From Larsenimonas rhizosphaerae (GTDB lineage: Bacteria > Pseudomonadota > Gammaproteobacteria > Pseudomonadales > Halomonadaceae): a stretch of DNA of 64,000 nucleotides. The stretch lies in the NCBI RefSeq assembly GCF_023700005.1, contig NZ_JAMLJK010000003.1:62001-126000 (forward strand), read 5' to 3'. The notes beneath the pieces were generated by a model that was given only the letters and a program-made list of their open reading frames with translations, did no database searches and had not been told where the DNA came from. Made by a program: the position numbers and the translations under genes. Positions 16,958 to 25,344 of this stretch are shown piece by piece. Each line of letters begins with the position of its first letter. The first letter of the stretch is position 1.

Positions 16958-19450
16958 ATGAGTGATGATGCCGGCGTCTGCCTCGATACACTGACACGTC
17001 TTCGACAGGCCTATGAGGCTGGGGTCGGGGGCAGGGATGAATGGGTGTCCTGCGGCGATGCATCGGACTGGACCAGCATACTGGGATGGCTGGCAGGCCA
17101 GGATGCAGACACACTCGATAATCTTTCTACCGACATGAAGGATCAGCTGCGGGAATACGGCGCAGCGTTCAACCCTCGTTTCGAACAGCACCGTAGCCTC
17201 GACCTGCTTCCCTGGGTTATGGATGCCACTGACTGGCAAACGCTCGAGGCCGGTCTGGTGCAGCGCAGACAGGTGCTGTCTGCTGTCTTGCGGGACCTTT
17301 ACGGTGAGCAGCGATTATTGAAGGAAGGTGTATTGCCCCCCGACATGTTGTTTCGCAATGCCGGGTACATGCTGCCGTGCCATGAGCTTCTGGATGAAGA
17401 CAGCGAGTGGCTGGTTCAGCTTAATTGTGATGTCGGGCGGGATGCGCAGGGCCGTTGGTGTGCCTATGGTGACAGCACGCTGTCGCCTGGCGGTCTGGGG
17501 TATGCTCTCGAGAATCGTCTGGCCCTGACCCAGGTCGTACCCGAGCTGTCCGGTCGCTTTCAAAAACGGCGGCTGGCCGGCTTTTTCAAACAGCTTCAAA
17601 AGACTCTGGCACCGGCCGGGGCCTATACCGCCGAGCCCCTGATCGGGCTGCTGACTCGCAACTATCGGGACCAGCAGTACCTCGAACACGCCTTTCTGGC
17701 CAACTACCTGGATATTGCACTCGTTCATGGCTCCGACCTGATGTACAAGGACGGTCGGCTGTGGCTCAAGACCTTGAGTGGCCTGCAGCCGATGGATGGT
17801 CTGATGCGGTATCTGCCGGATGCGTTGAGTGATCCGCTGGAGCTTGATGGCGACGGGATCGGCAGTGCCGGTCTGTTGCAGGCCATTCGTCAGGGCCTGC
17901 TGGTCTGCTGTAACCCCCCGGGAGTCGGGGTGATTGACAGTGGTGCACTACTGCCGTTCATGGCCGAGTCATGCGCGGCCCTGCTGGGAGAACCGCTGTT
18001 GTTACCGACCGTTCCGGCCTGGTGGTGCGGTGAGCCGACCTCGCTGGCAACGGTCATGGGACGGCTTGATGATGTGATTCTCCATGACCTGGTAGTCCCG
18101 GGCGCGCCCGTGGCCGTGGGGCTGCTTGATAGCGACGAGCGCATGGAATGGCTGGCACGGCTGCAGGCCGATCCGGGGCGGTACGTGGCACGTCAGGCCC
18201 TGCCCCTGAGTACGGTGCCGGTCTGGCAGGACAGTACGCTGCAGTCCCGGCATGCAGTGCTTCGCAGCTTTGTGCTGTTCGGCGAGCAGGGCGATATGGT
18301 GTTGCCCGGCGGGCTGGCCCGGTGCGGTGAGGATGCGCTCGAGCTGCAGCACGGACTGGACGCCCCTTTCGTGGGCAAGGATGTCTGGCTGCCCAGTGAG
18401 ATCGAACAGCGCATCAGTCTCCTGCAAAGCGCCATGAGCCGGGTGCGCCTGTCACGCAAGGCGGGTCTGCTACCCAGCCGGGTAGCGGATCATCTGTTCT
18501 GGATGGGGCGCTACAGCGAGCGGCTCAATCTGGCCTGCCGAGCGCTCAGGGCAGCGTTGCCGCTGGTCAGTACCGTGGCCCGTGAAGACCAGGTGCGAGT
18601 GCTGTCTCCCATGGTGGAATTTGCCTGCACGATCAACGGTGGTCACTTCACGCCTACCGCTTCGGAAGATGAGGTGATCGCCCAGCTGGTCAGTCTGTTT
18701 GATCGCGACCGCCCGGACGGGCTGTTATCACTGATGCAGTCTCTGATCATGAACGCCCAGTCGGTGCGGGAGTATTTCAGCGAGGATACCTGGTATGTGC
18801 TGGAGCGCCTGCAGAATGCAATGAACAGCTTTCCGGCGCAGGGCTCCACCTCCCGGATGGTACGTGCCCTGGACAACGTCATTTTGCTGCAGTCCGCCAT
18901 TTACGGCCTTAACAATGAAACCATGAGCCGCACGCAGACGCTGCGTTTCATGGATATCGGTCAGCATCTTGAGCGCGCCCTCAAGACCACCGCCATGCTT
19001 GAAAAGGTGTTCGTGACTCACCCGGTACCGCCTGCGATGCTGATGGAGGTTGTGCTTCGCATGGCGGATACCCTGATGACCTATCGTCGCCGGTACCGCT
19101 CTGAACTGCACCCGATAGCGATCATCGATCTGCTGCTGCTGGATGAGGGCACTCCCAGGTCGGTGGGGTATCAGTGCAAGCGGTTGCGGCGTCAGGTGCA
19201 TGATCTGCCTGAGCGGGATTCCAACATGCCGGGCCTTAACGCTGAGCAGCGTCTGATGGTTGAACTGGTGTCCATCCTGCAGCTGGTGGATACCGATGAG
19301 CTGATGAACGAGCAGGGAGAGCCTGCCGAGCCGCTTGTCGAGCTGATGCGCCGGGTGCAGACACTGCTGGCTCAGCTGTCGGATGCGATTACGCTGGCCT
19401 ATTTCAATCATACTGATATTCCCCGGCCCATTGACCGGTACGAGGGGTGA
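16958..19450 (+). CDS. ATP-grasp-like/alpha-E fusion protein, ATP-grasp half apparently degenerate
   Basis: An 830-residue fusion. Residues 60-480 align with the ATP-grasp protein encoded at 14508-15962 (QVLSAVLRDLYGEQRLLKEGVLP; CAYGDSTLSPGGLGYALENR at 168-187). The remainder from about residue 505 is an alpha-E domain (ADHLFWMGRYSERLN at 510-524). Compared with the first protein, EDN becomes GDS, the KPANESGGYG loop is replaced by sequence without it (about 373-390), and the final GGGSK block is absent (450-478). The alpha-E half keeps its motif. The N-terminal half may therefore be a pseudoenzyme, or it may bind a partner. It is third in the operon, after a 56-base gap. Confidence 0.87.
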   Translation: MSDDAGVCLDTLTRLRQAYEAGVGGRDEWVSCGDASDWTSILGWLAGQDADTLDNLSTDMKDQLREYGAAFNPRFEQHRSLDLLPWVMDATDWQTLEAGLVQRRQVLSAVLRDLYGEQRLLKEGVLPPDMLFRNAGYMLPCHELLDEDSEWLVQLNCDVGRDAQGRWCAYGDSTLSPGGLGYALENRLALTQVVPELSGRFQKRRLAGFFKQLQKTLAPAGAYTAEPLIGLLTRNYRDQQYLEHAFLANYLDIALVHGSDLMYKDGRLWLKTLSGLQPMDGLMRYLPDALSDPLELDGDGIGSAGLLQAIRQGLLVCCNPPGVGVIDSGALLPFMAESCAALLGEPLLLPTVPAWWCGEPTSLATVMGRLDDVILHDLVVPGAPVAVGLLDSDERMEWLARLQADPGRYVARQALPLSTVPVWQDSTLQSRHAVLRSFVLFGEQGDMVLPGGLARCGEDALELQHGLDAPFVGKDVWLPSEIEQRISLLQSAMSRVRLSRKAGLLPSRVADHLFWMGRYSERLNLACRALRAALPLVSTVAREDQVRVLSPMVEFACTINGGHFTPTASEDEVIAQLVSLFDRDRPDGLLSLMQSLIMNAQSVREYFSEDTWYVLERLQNAMNSFPAQGSTSRMVRALDNVILLQSAIYGLNNETMSRTQTLRFMDIGQHLERALKTTAMLEKVFVTHPVPPAMLMEVVLRMADTLMTYRRRYRSELHPIAIIDLLLLDEGTPRSVGYQCKRLRRQVHDLPERDSNMPGLNAEQRLMVELVSILQLVDTDELMNEQGEPAEPLVELMRRVQTLLAQLSDAITLAYFNHTDIPRPIDRYEG

Positions 19451-19453
19451 GCC

Positions 19454-20335
19454 ATGCGTTATCGAATCAGCCATCTGACGCGATACCGCTATGGACTGGA
19501 TGTCGCCAACTGTTACAACCTGGGGTGCATGTCCCCGCGGGCTCTGCCCTGGCAAAGGGTGGATTCATCGCACATGGATGTCTCGCCGATGCCCGGTACC
19601 ATGGAGCAGCGGCTGGATTTCTTTGGCAATCGGCATGTTTTTTTTCACGTCAACGAGCTGCATGATGCCCTGAGCGTCAGCGTCGTCAGTGAGGTTGAGG
19701 TGTTGCCGCGCCCGACAGAAGATCGTCTGGGGGAGTCCATGCCATGGGAGACGCTGCTGGTCTGGCTCGAGACGGCTCGAGATGCCCGAGGGCTGCAGGC
19801 ACGACTACTCCGTACGCCGACGCGAATGACCCCGGTGGACCCGGTGCTCAAGGCGTTCGCTCAGGATGTCTTTGCGCCGGGAATGCCGGTGCTGGAAGGC
19901 GCCTGGCGGCTGTGCCACCGCATTTTCAACGAGTTCAGATATGACCCGGGCTTTACGACACTGGCAACGCCCGTGCACACCGTGCTGCGGCAAAAGCGGG
20001 GGGTATGCCAGGACTTTGCTCAGCTGGCGATCAGTGCATTGCGTTCGATGGGCATTCCGGCCAGTTACGTCAGTGGCTATCTTGAAACCGTGCCACCGCC
20101 GGGTCAGCCGCGCATGATCGGGGCTGATGCCTCACATGCCTGGTTCAGCGTATTTGATCCCGTGGTGGGGTGGGTTGATTTTGATCCTACCAACAACATG
20201 GTGCCTGGTGAGCGCCATGTTACCGTAGCCTTCGGGCGCGATTACGCGGACGTGGTGCCCCTGAAGGGGCTGATGAGTGGCGGCGGCGCCCATGAGCTGA
20301 TCGTTGAAGTCGATGTCATGCCGCTCTCGCACTGA
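19454..20335 (+). CDS. Transglutaminase-like cysteine protease
   Basis: A 293-residue protein with an N-terminal beta domain typical of this group (MRYRISHLTRYRYGLDVANC) and a transglutaminase-like domain at about 150-250. The catalytic triad is visible: Cys185 in RGVCQDFAQL, His228 in ASHAWFSV and Asp244 in VDFDPTNN. Members act as peptidases or acyl-transferring enzymes. The gene begins three bases after the fusion gene and closes the operon. In similar clusters an Anbu/HslV-like peptidase may follow; none is seen here. There is no signal peptide, so it is probably cytoplasmic. Confidence 0.9.
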   Translation: MRYRISHLTRYRYGLDVANCYNLGCMSPRALPWQRVDSSHMDVSPMPGTMEQRLDFFGNRHVFFHVNELHDALSVSVVSEVEVLPRPTEDRLGESMPWETLLVWLETARDARGLQARLLRTPTRMTPVDPVLKAFAQDVFAPGMPVLEGAWRLCHRIFNEFRYDPGFTTLATPVHTVLRQKRGVCQDFAQLAISALRSMGIPASYVSGYLETVPPPGQPRMIGADASHAWFSVFDPVVGWVDFDPTNNMVPGERHVTVAFGRDYADVVPLKGLMSGGGAHELIVEVDVMPLSH

Positions 20336-20365
20336 AAAAAAGGCCGGTCCGTGACAGGCCGGCCC
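20335..20365 (-). terminator. Rho-independent terminator of the distal oppA-like gene
   Basis: GGCCGG at 20342-20347 pairs with CCGGCC at 20359-20364. A seven-base A run at 20335-20341 becomes the T-tract on the minus strand, just after the stop of the gene at 20379. It overlaps the last base of the convergent transglutaminase stop. Confidence 0.8.
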
Positions 20366-20378
20366 GCAGAAGGATATT

Positions 20379-21962
20379 TTACTTATCCTTCAGTGACATC
20401 CAGCGGGAAGGGTGAATGTCGAGTGCATTGTTGTTCCAGCCGTCGAGGTCAGGCGTTACCAGATTGCGCGAACTGTAGGTATAGATCGGCGTCAGGGGGT
20501 ACTCCGCCAGGGCCAGTTTCTCGGCGCGCTCCATCAGGCTCTCACGCGCGTCAGCGTCCTGCTCGGTATCCGACCTGGCCATCAGCGACTGGTATTCGGT
20601 GTTTTGATAGTTTCCGTAGTTATTGGATTTTTGCAGCAGAAGCTGCAGAAAGTTCTGTGCATCATCAATGCTTGAGATCCAGGCGGCGCGAGCCACTTCA
20701 AAATTGCCTGCCATCAGGTCGGCGTAGTGCACGTTGGCTTCCGTATTGCGAAGCTCGGCATTGACGCCGAGAGGCTTCCACATGGCCGCCACTGCAACTG
20801 CAATGCGCTTGTGCTCGTCGCCCGAGTTGTAGCGAAGGGTCAGTCTCAGGGGATGGTCGGGGCCGTAGCCGGCTTCCTTCATCAGTGCTCTGGCGGTATC
20901 GAGACGCTCTTCATAGGGGGCATCCAGGCCCGGCTGGGATTGTGCGTTGTAATGTGCGGTGCCCGGCGGTACCAGTGTGGTGGCCGGCGTTACGGCGCCA
21001 TCCAGCAGTTTTTCGGCGATCACTTTCCGGTTGATGGCAAGGCTCAGTGCCTTGCGCACGCGCACGTCCGTGACCGGAGAGCCGTCTTTCAGGTTATAGA
21101 CGTAGTAGTAGGTGCCCAGCGACGGAAAGAGGTGGGTGGCCTGAGGAAGGTTCTTTTTGAGCCACTGATATCGGGACGCCGGGAAGTCACGCAGAATATC
21201 CAGCTCGCCGGCCCGGAAGCGCTGGATGCCGGCGTTCTTGTCTTCCATCGGGAAGTAATCAACTCCGTCGAGGCTGACGGCATCGGCATCGTGAAAATGC
21301 GTGTTCTTGACGGTGGTCAGCTCGGAGTGCGAGACCCATTTGGTGGGGGTGAAGGCACCGTTGGTCACGATATGACCAATATCACTCCATGTGTCGCCGT
21401 ACTCCTTCACCAGATGTGCCGGAATCGGATAGCCGATCGGCAGCACCAGCGACTTGAAGAAGTAGGCCGTGGGTTCATTGAGAGTAATGGTCAGCGTGCG
21501 ACCATCCTTGCTGGCGGTGGCGCCAAGCTGGTCTACCGGCATTTTTCCGCCGTTGATGGCCTGGGCATTCTTGATCGGATACAGGCGCTGGGCATAGTTT
21601 GCCGCGGTTTTCGGGTCGAGCTGATGGCGTAGTCCGGCCACGAAATCGTTGGCGGTCACCGGCGTGCCGTCTGACCACCTGGCGTCACCACGCAGCGTGA
21701 ATGTCCATATCGTACCGTCATCGCTGACGTTCCAGCTTTCGGCAACGCCTGGAATGATGTCCCCCTCTGAACTGACCGAGACCAGCCCCTCATAGATATC
21801 CCGCAGAATATCTTCTTCCCAGACTCCACCGGTAATCTTGGCCGGGTCCAGTGAGGCCGGATCGCCACTGATGCCTACATTCAGGGTATCGGCGAAGGCA
21901 AACGGGGCCGCGCCCAGCCCGAGGGTGAGGGCGGTGGCGCGATAAAACGTGCGTGGCTGCAT
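20379..21962 (-). CDS. oppA: Periplasmic oligopeptide-binding protein, OppA family (SBP D)
   Basis: A 527-residue family 5 binding protein with signal peptide (MQPRTFYRATALTLGLGAAP, ending AFA|D) and mature start TLNVGISGDPASLDPAKITG. It carries DILRDIYEGLV, WTFTLRGDARWSDGTPVTAN and LRYNSGDEHKRIAVAVAAMW, close to SBP B and SBP C. It is monocistronic, convergent with the ATP-grasp operon, and about 6 kb from the permease genes, so it probably shares OppBC and the fused ATPase. A separate promoter region with the palindrome GCTTATATAAGC precedes it, suggesting independent control. Confidence 0.91.
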   Translation of the reverse strand: MQPRTFYRATALTLGLGAAPFAFADTLNVGISGDPASLDPAKITGGVWEEDILRDIYEGLVSVSSEGDIIPGVAESWNVSDDGTIWTFTLRGDARWSDGTPVTANDFVAGLRHQLDPKTAANYAQRLYPIKNAQAINGGKMPVDQLGATASKDGRTLTITLNEPTAYFFKSLVLPIGYPIPAHLVKEYGDTWSDIGHIVTNGAFTPTKWVSHSELTTVKNTHFHDADAVSLDGVDYFPMEDKNAGIQRFRAGELDILRDFPASRYQWLKKNLPQATHLFPSLGTYYYVYNLKDGSPVTDVRVRKALSLAINRKVIAEKLLDGAVTPATTLVPPGTAHYNAQSQPGLDAPYEERLDTARALMKEAGYGPDHPLRLTLRYNSGDEHKRIAVAVAAMWKPLGVNAELRNTEANVHYADLMAGNFEVARAAWISSIDDAQNFLQLLLQKSNNYGNYQNTEYQSLMARSDTEQDADARESLMERAEKLALAEYPLTPIYTYSSRNLVTPDLDGWNNNALDIHPSRWMSLKDK

Positions 21963-21995
21963 GGTGGCTTCCTTGCGTGCTGATAGAGTTATGCT

Positions 21996-22007
21996 GCTTA
22001 TATAAGC
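21996..22007. promoter_or_regulatory. Palindrome in the oppA-like/prfB divergent promoter region
   Basis: The perfect 12-base palindrome GCTTATATAAGC contains TATA sequences that could act as a -10 on either strand. It lies 34 bases upstream of the distal oppA-like start and about 130 bases upstream of prfB. A repressor site overlapping a promoter is possible but unproven. Confidence 0.3.
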
Positions 22008-22137
22008 CTATTCTGCGATGCTTTTCGAGTCGTGGCGTTGTTATCGCAGCGGATGACGTACTGCATCGGGGTTGGCTACAATGGACGTTTTGCACACGGG
22101 GCTGCCCGGGTGCGTCTGTCATCACAAGAGATCATTC

Positions 22138-23236
22138 ATGCAAGAGCTCAACCCGATTCATCTGACACTCAAGGACCTGTCCGAGCGGACAGACGTCCTG
22201 AGGGGGTATCTTTGACTATGCCGAGAAGAAGGACCGGCTGGAAGAGGTAACCCGCGAACTGGAAAACCCCAATGTCTGGAATGATCCGGACTACGCCCAG
22301 AAACTGGGGCGCGAGCGGTCCCAGCTCGATAACGTGGTATCGACCCTTGATGCGTTGACCCAGGGCGTGACAGACAACGAGGAACTGCTCGAGCTGGCTG
22401 TCATGGAAGATGACGAGGACACCGTTGAAGAGGTCAAGGCCGAACTGGCTCGCCTTGATGATCAGCTTGAGAAGCTCGAGTTTCGGCGCATGTTCTCCGG
22501 CGAAATGGATCCGAACAACGCCTACCTTGATATCCAGGCCGGCTCCGGTGGTACCGAAGCGCAGGACTGGGGCAACATCCTGCTGCGCATGTACCTGCGA
22601 TGGGCCGAGCACCATGGCTTTACCGCTGAAATCGTCGAGCTGTCTGCCGGTGAAGTCGCCGGGATCAAGTCGGCCACGATCCACATCCAGGGTGAATATG
22701 CCTTTGGCTGGCTGCGGACCGAAACCGGGGTGCATCGTCTGGTGCGCAAGAGCCCGTTCGACTCCGGTGGTCGCCGTCATACCTCGTTTGCTTCCGTATT
22801 CCTGTCCCCGGAAGTCGATGACAGCTTCGAGGTGGATATCAATCCCTCGGACCTGCGTGTCGATACCTACCGCTCCAGCGGCGCCGGGGGCCAGCACGTC
22901 AATACCACCGATTCCGCCGTGCGTATTACCCACGAGCCGTCCGGCATCGTGGTGTCATGCCAGAACCAGCGCAGCCAGCATGCCAACCGTGACTTCGCCA
23001 TGAAACAGCTGAAGGCGAAACTGTGGGAACTCGAAATGCAAAAGCGCAACGAGGCGAAGCAGGAAGCGGAAGACAGCAAGTCCGATATCGGCTGGGGCAG
23101 CCAGATTCGTTCCTATGTACTGGATGACCAGCGCATCAAGGACCTTCGGACCAATGTGCAGTCGAGCAACTGCGAAAAGGTGCTCGACGGCGATCTGGAT
23201 CAATTTATCGTGGCAAGCCTCAAGCAGGGGCTGTAA
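22138..23236 (+). CDS. prfB: Peptide chain release factor 2 with programmed +1 frameshift
   Basis: Reads as join(22138..22212, 22214..23236), 365 residues, the normal RF2 length. Codons 1-25 end at CTT, followed by in-frame TGA at 22213-22215. Skipping T22213 restores the reading frame. The site has the classic elements: AGGGGG as an internal Shine-Dalgarno, then TATCTTTGAC. RF2 identity comes from [14 protein letters not shown] (SPF is the stop-codon-reading tripeptide) and the GGQ loop [22 protein letters not shown]2 ends translation at UGA and UAA and controls its own level through this frameshift. lysS follows after 30 bases, as in E. coli. Confidence 0.97.
22201..22216 (+). promoter_or_regulatory. 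RF2 recoding (+1 frameshift) site
   Basis: AGGGGGTATCTTTGAC holds the Shine-Dalgarno-like element three bases before the CTT slippery codon, followed by TGA and then C. When RF2 is scarce, pausing at UGA favours the +1 shift into the downstream frame. Confidence 0.95.
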
Positions 23237-23266
23237 GCCGGCGTTTCGCTCATCATAGGATAGACC

Positions 23267-24781
23267 ATGTCAGAACAGGACACATCACTCGACGGCCAGG
23301 ATGACAATCACCTGATCGCAGAGCGCCGCGCCAAGCTGACCGCGCGCCGTGAACAGGCGGCTGCCACCGGCCGCAGCGCCTTTCCGAACGATATCGATCG
23401 TGAGGATCTGGCGGCTGACCTGCAGGCCGAGCTCGGTGAACTCGACAAGCCGGCACTGGAGGAGCGGGATCGTCACGCAAAGGTTGCCGGACGCATCATG
23501 CGAAAGCGCGGCCCGTTCATCGTGATTCAGGATGTTTCCGGCCAGATTCAGCTGTATGTCGACAAGAAGGGCCTTCCGGCCGACGTACTTGATGACATCA
23601 AGGGCTGGGATATCGGCGACATCGTCTATGGCCACGGGCCGGTGCACAAGTCCGGCAAGGGCGACTTGTACGTGATGATGAAGGAGGCGCGCCTTCTGAC
23701 CAAGAGCCTGCGCCCGTTGCCGGACAAGTTTCACGGCCTGACCGATCAGGAGGCGCGCTATCGCCAGCGCTACGTTGACCTGATCATGAATCCCGAAGTG
23801 CGGGATACCTTCCGTATTCGCGCGGGTGTGATCGCTGCCATTCGCCGCTTTTTCAACGAGCGGGCCTTCATGGAAGTGGAAACGCCGATGCTGCAGCCCA
23901 TTCCTGGCGGTGCCACGGCGCGTCCGTTCATTACGCATCACAATGCGCTTGATATCGACATGTATCTGCGTATTGCGCCCGAGCTTTATCTCAAGCGGCT
24001 GGTGGTCGGCGGGTTTGAGCGGGTCTTTGAAATCAACCGCAATTTCCGTAACGAAGGGCTTTCCACTCGGCACAACCCCGAATTCACCATGCTTGAATTC
24101 TACTGGGCCTATGCCGATTACACGGCACTGATCGATCTGACCGAAACCCTGTTGCGGGATGTTGCGCAACAGGTGCTGGGGTCAACCACGGTCGAGTATC
24201 AGGGCACGTCCTATGACCTGGCCGAGCCGTTTGATCGCATGAGCATGCGTGAATCGATCATTCGCTATGGCGAGAATATTACCGAGGCGGACCTGGCCTC
24301 GTTTGAGGCGGCCAGCGCGCTGGCCGGGCGGCTGGGTATCGAGGTCAAGACCGGCTGGGGGCTGGGCAAGCTTCAGACGGAAATCTTCGAGGAAGTGGCC
24401 GAGCACCGGCTGGACCGGCCAACCTTCATTACCGAGTACCCGGCCGAGGTCAGCCCGCTGGCACGTCGCAGCGATGCCGACCCCTTCGTGACCGACCGGT
24501 TCGAGTTCTTTATTGCCGGGCGCGAGATTGCCAACGGTTTCTCCGAGCTCAACGATGCCGAGGACCAGGCCGAGCGCTTTCAGGCGCAGGTGGCAGAGAA
24601 GGATGCCGGAGATGTCGAGGCAATGTATTACGATGCCGATTACGTTCAGGCACTCGAATATGGCATGCCGCCGACAGCAGGCGAGGGCATTGGCATAGAC
24701 CGTCTGGTCATGTTCCTGGCCGATGCGCCTTCGATCCGGGATGTGCTTCTGTTCCCCGCCATGCGGCCTCGCCAGGGCTGA
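23267..24781 (+). CDS. lysS: Lysyl-tRNA synthetase, class II
   Basis: A 504-residue class II enzyme, matching the usual length. An OB-fold anticodon-binding domain lies at about 60-170 ([20 protein letters not shown]). The catalytic domain follows, with [20 protein letters not shown] (motif 1), [20 protein letters not shown] (motif 2) and [13 protein letters not shown] (motif 3). It charges tRNA-Lys in the cytoplasm. It is the second gene of the prfB-lysS operon, with GGATAGACC before the ATG. The first 50 residues are an acidic and alanine-rich extension common in this family. Confidence 0.97.
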   Translation: MSEQDTSLDGQDDNHLIAERRAKLTARREQAAATGRSAFPNDIDREDLAADLQAELGELDKPALEERDRHAKVAGRIMRKRGPFIVIQDVSGQIQLYVDKKGLPADVLDDIKGWDIGDIVYGHGPVHKSGKGDLYVMMKEARLLTKSLRPLPDKFHGLTDQEARYRQRYVDLIMNPEVRDTFRIRAGVIAAIRRFFNERAFMEVETPMLQPIPGGATARPFITHHNALDIDMYLRIAPELYLKRLVVGGFERVFEINRNFRNEGLSTRHNPEFTMLEFYWAYADYTALIDLTETLLRDVAQQVLGSTTVEYQGTSYDLAEPFDRMSMRESIIRYGENITEADLASFEAASALAGRLGIEVKTGWGLGKLQTEIFEEVAEHRLDRPTFITEYPAEVSPLARRSDADPFVTDRFEFFIAGREIANGFSELNDAEDQAERFQAQVAEKDAGDVEAMYYDADYVQALEYGMPPTAGEGIGIDRLVMFLADAPSIRDVLLFPAMRPRQG

Positions 24782-24808
24782 AAGGGCGTGGGCGCGCAGT
24801 AGTTTCAG

Positions 24809-24838
24809 CAGGGCAGTCCGTAAATGGCTGCCCTGTTT
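24809..24838 (+). terminator. Possible terminator after lysS
   Basis: CAGGGCAG (24809-24816) pairs with CTGCCCTG (24828-24835) over an 11-base loop and is followed by only three T residues. It is weak as an intrinsic terminator but suitably placed. Confidence 0.4.
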
Positions 24839-24919
24839 ACGTTGATGGCCTTGGACGCCGCCCGGTCGAGCGCGCATAATGGGCGTCACTTACGTGCATG
24901 ACCTGACAAGGAGAGCACC

Positions 24920-25306
24920 ATGAAACTGGTGAATCGTTCCGCCCTGAGTGTCAGCCCGACGCAGGCCTTTGTTGACTGGATCAACTCGCTGGAAGCCACC
25001 GACGGCGATGACGATCTGATGCTCAAGGACATTGAGCAGGAAAGCACGGTTTATCTGATTCCCGAGATGGATACCGAAGATGCGCTGCATGCCTATGTAC
25101 GCGAGCGGTACAGCGATATTCTCGAGAATGAGCTGAGTGCCTGGGAAGAGGATGCGCAGCAATGGCCCGCTCCACGCAACTGGGCGCTGTTTCAGGAATT
25201 CATTCAGTATCAGTTGAGCTATCTGGCGCTGGATCTTGAGGCAGATACGCCGCTTGACAGCGATGAGATGGGCGAAGACTTTGTATCCAGCGAGGAAGAT
25301 GACTAG
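24920..25306 (+). CDS. Acidic conserved-looking hypothetical protein
   Basis: A 128-residue protein with an excellent start (AAGGAG, then ATG at 24920). It begins with MKLVNRSALSVSPTQAFVDW and has no signal peptide or membrane segment. It is strongly acidic, with a C-terminal tail rich in Asp and Glu (DSDEMGEDFVSSEEDD). I do not recognise a named family. Its aromatic mid-section (WPAPRNWALFQEFIQYQLSY) looks folded. It stands between lysS and an MFS gene with its own likely promoter. The strong ribosome site and consistent codon use support a real, well-translated gene. Confidence 0.75.
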   Translation: MKLVNRSALSVSPTQAFVDWINSLEATDGDDDLMLKDIEQESTVYLIPEMDTEDALHAYVRERYSDILENELSAWEEDAQQWPAPRNWALFQEFIQYQLSYLALDLEADTPLDSDEMGEDFVSSEEDD

Positions 25307-25344
25307 GATACCGTTCCCTGAACGCAAATGAGAAACGGTATTAC

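Noticed and set aside
22213-22215. In-frame TGA suggesting that prfB is a pseudogene
   Set aside because: It is the programmed recoding site of RF2; the restored protein is full length with all motifs.
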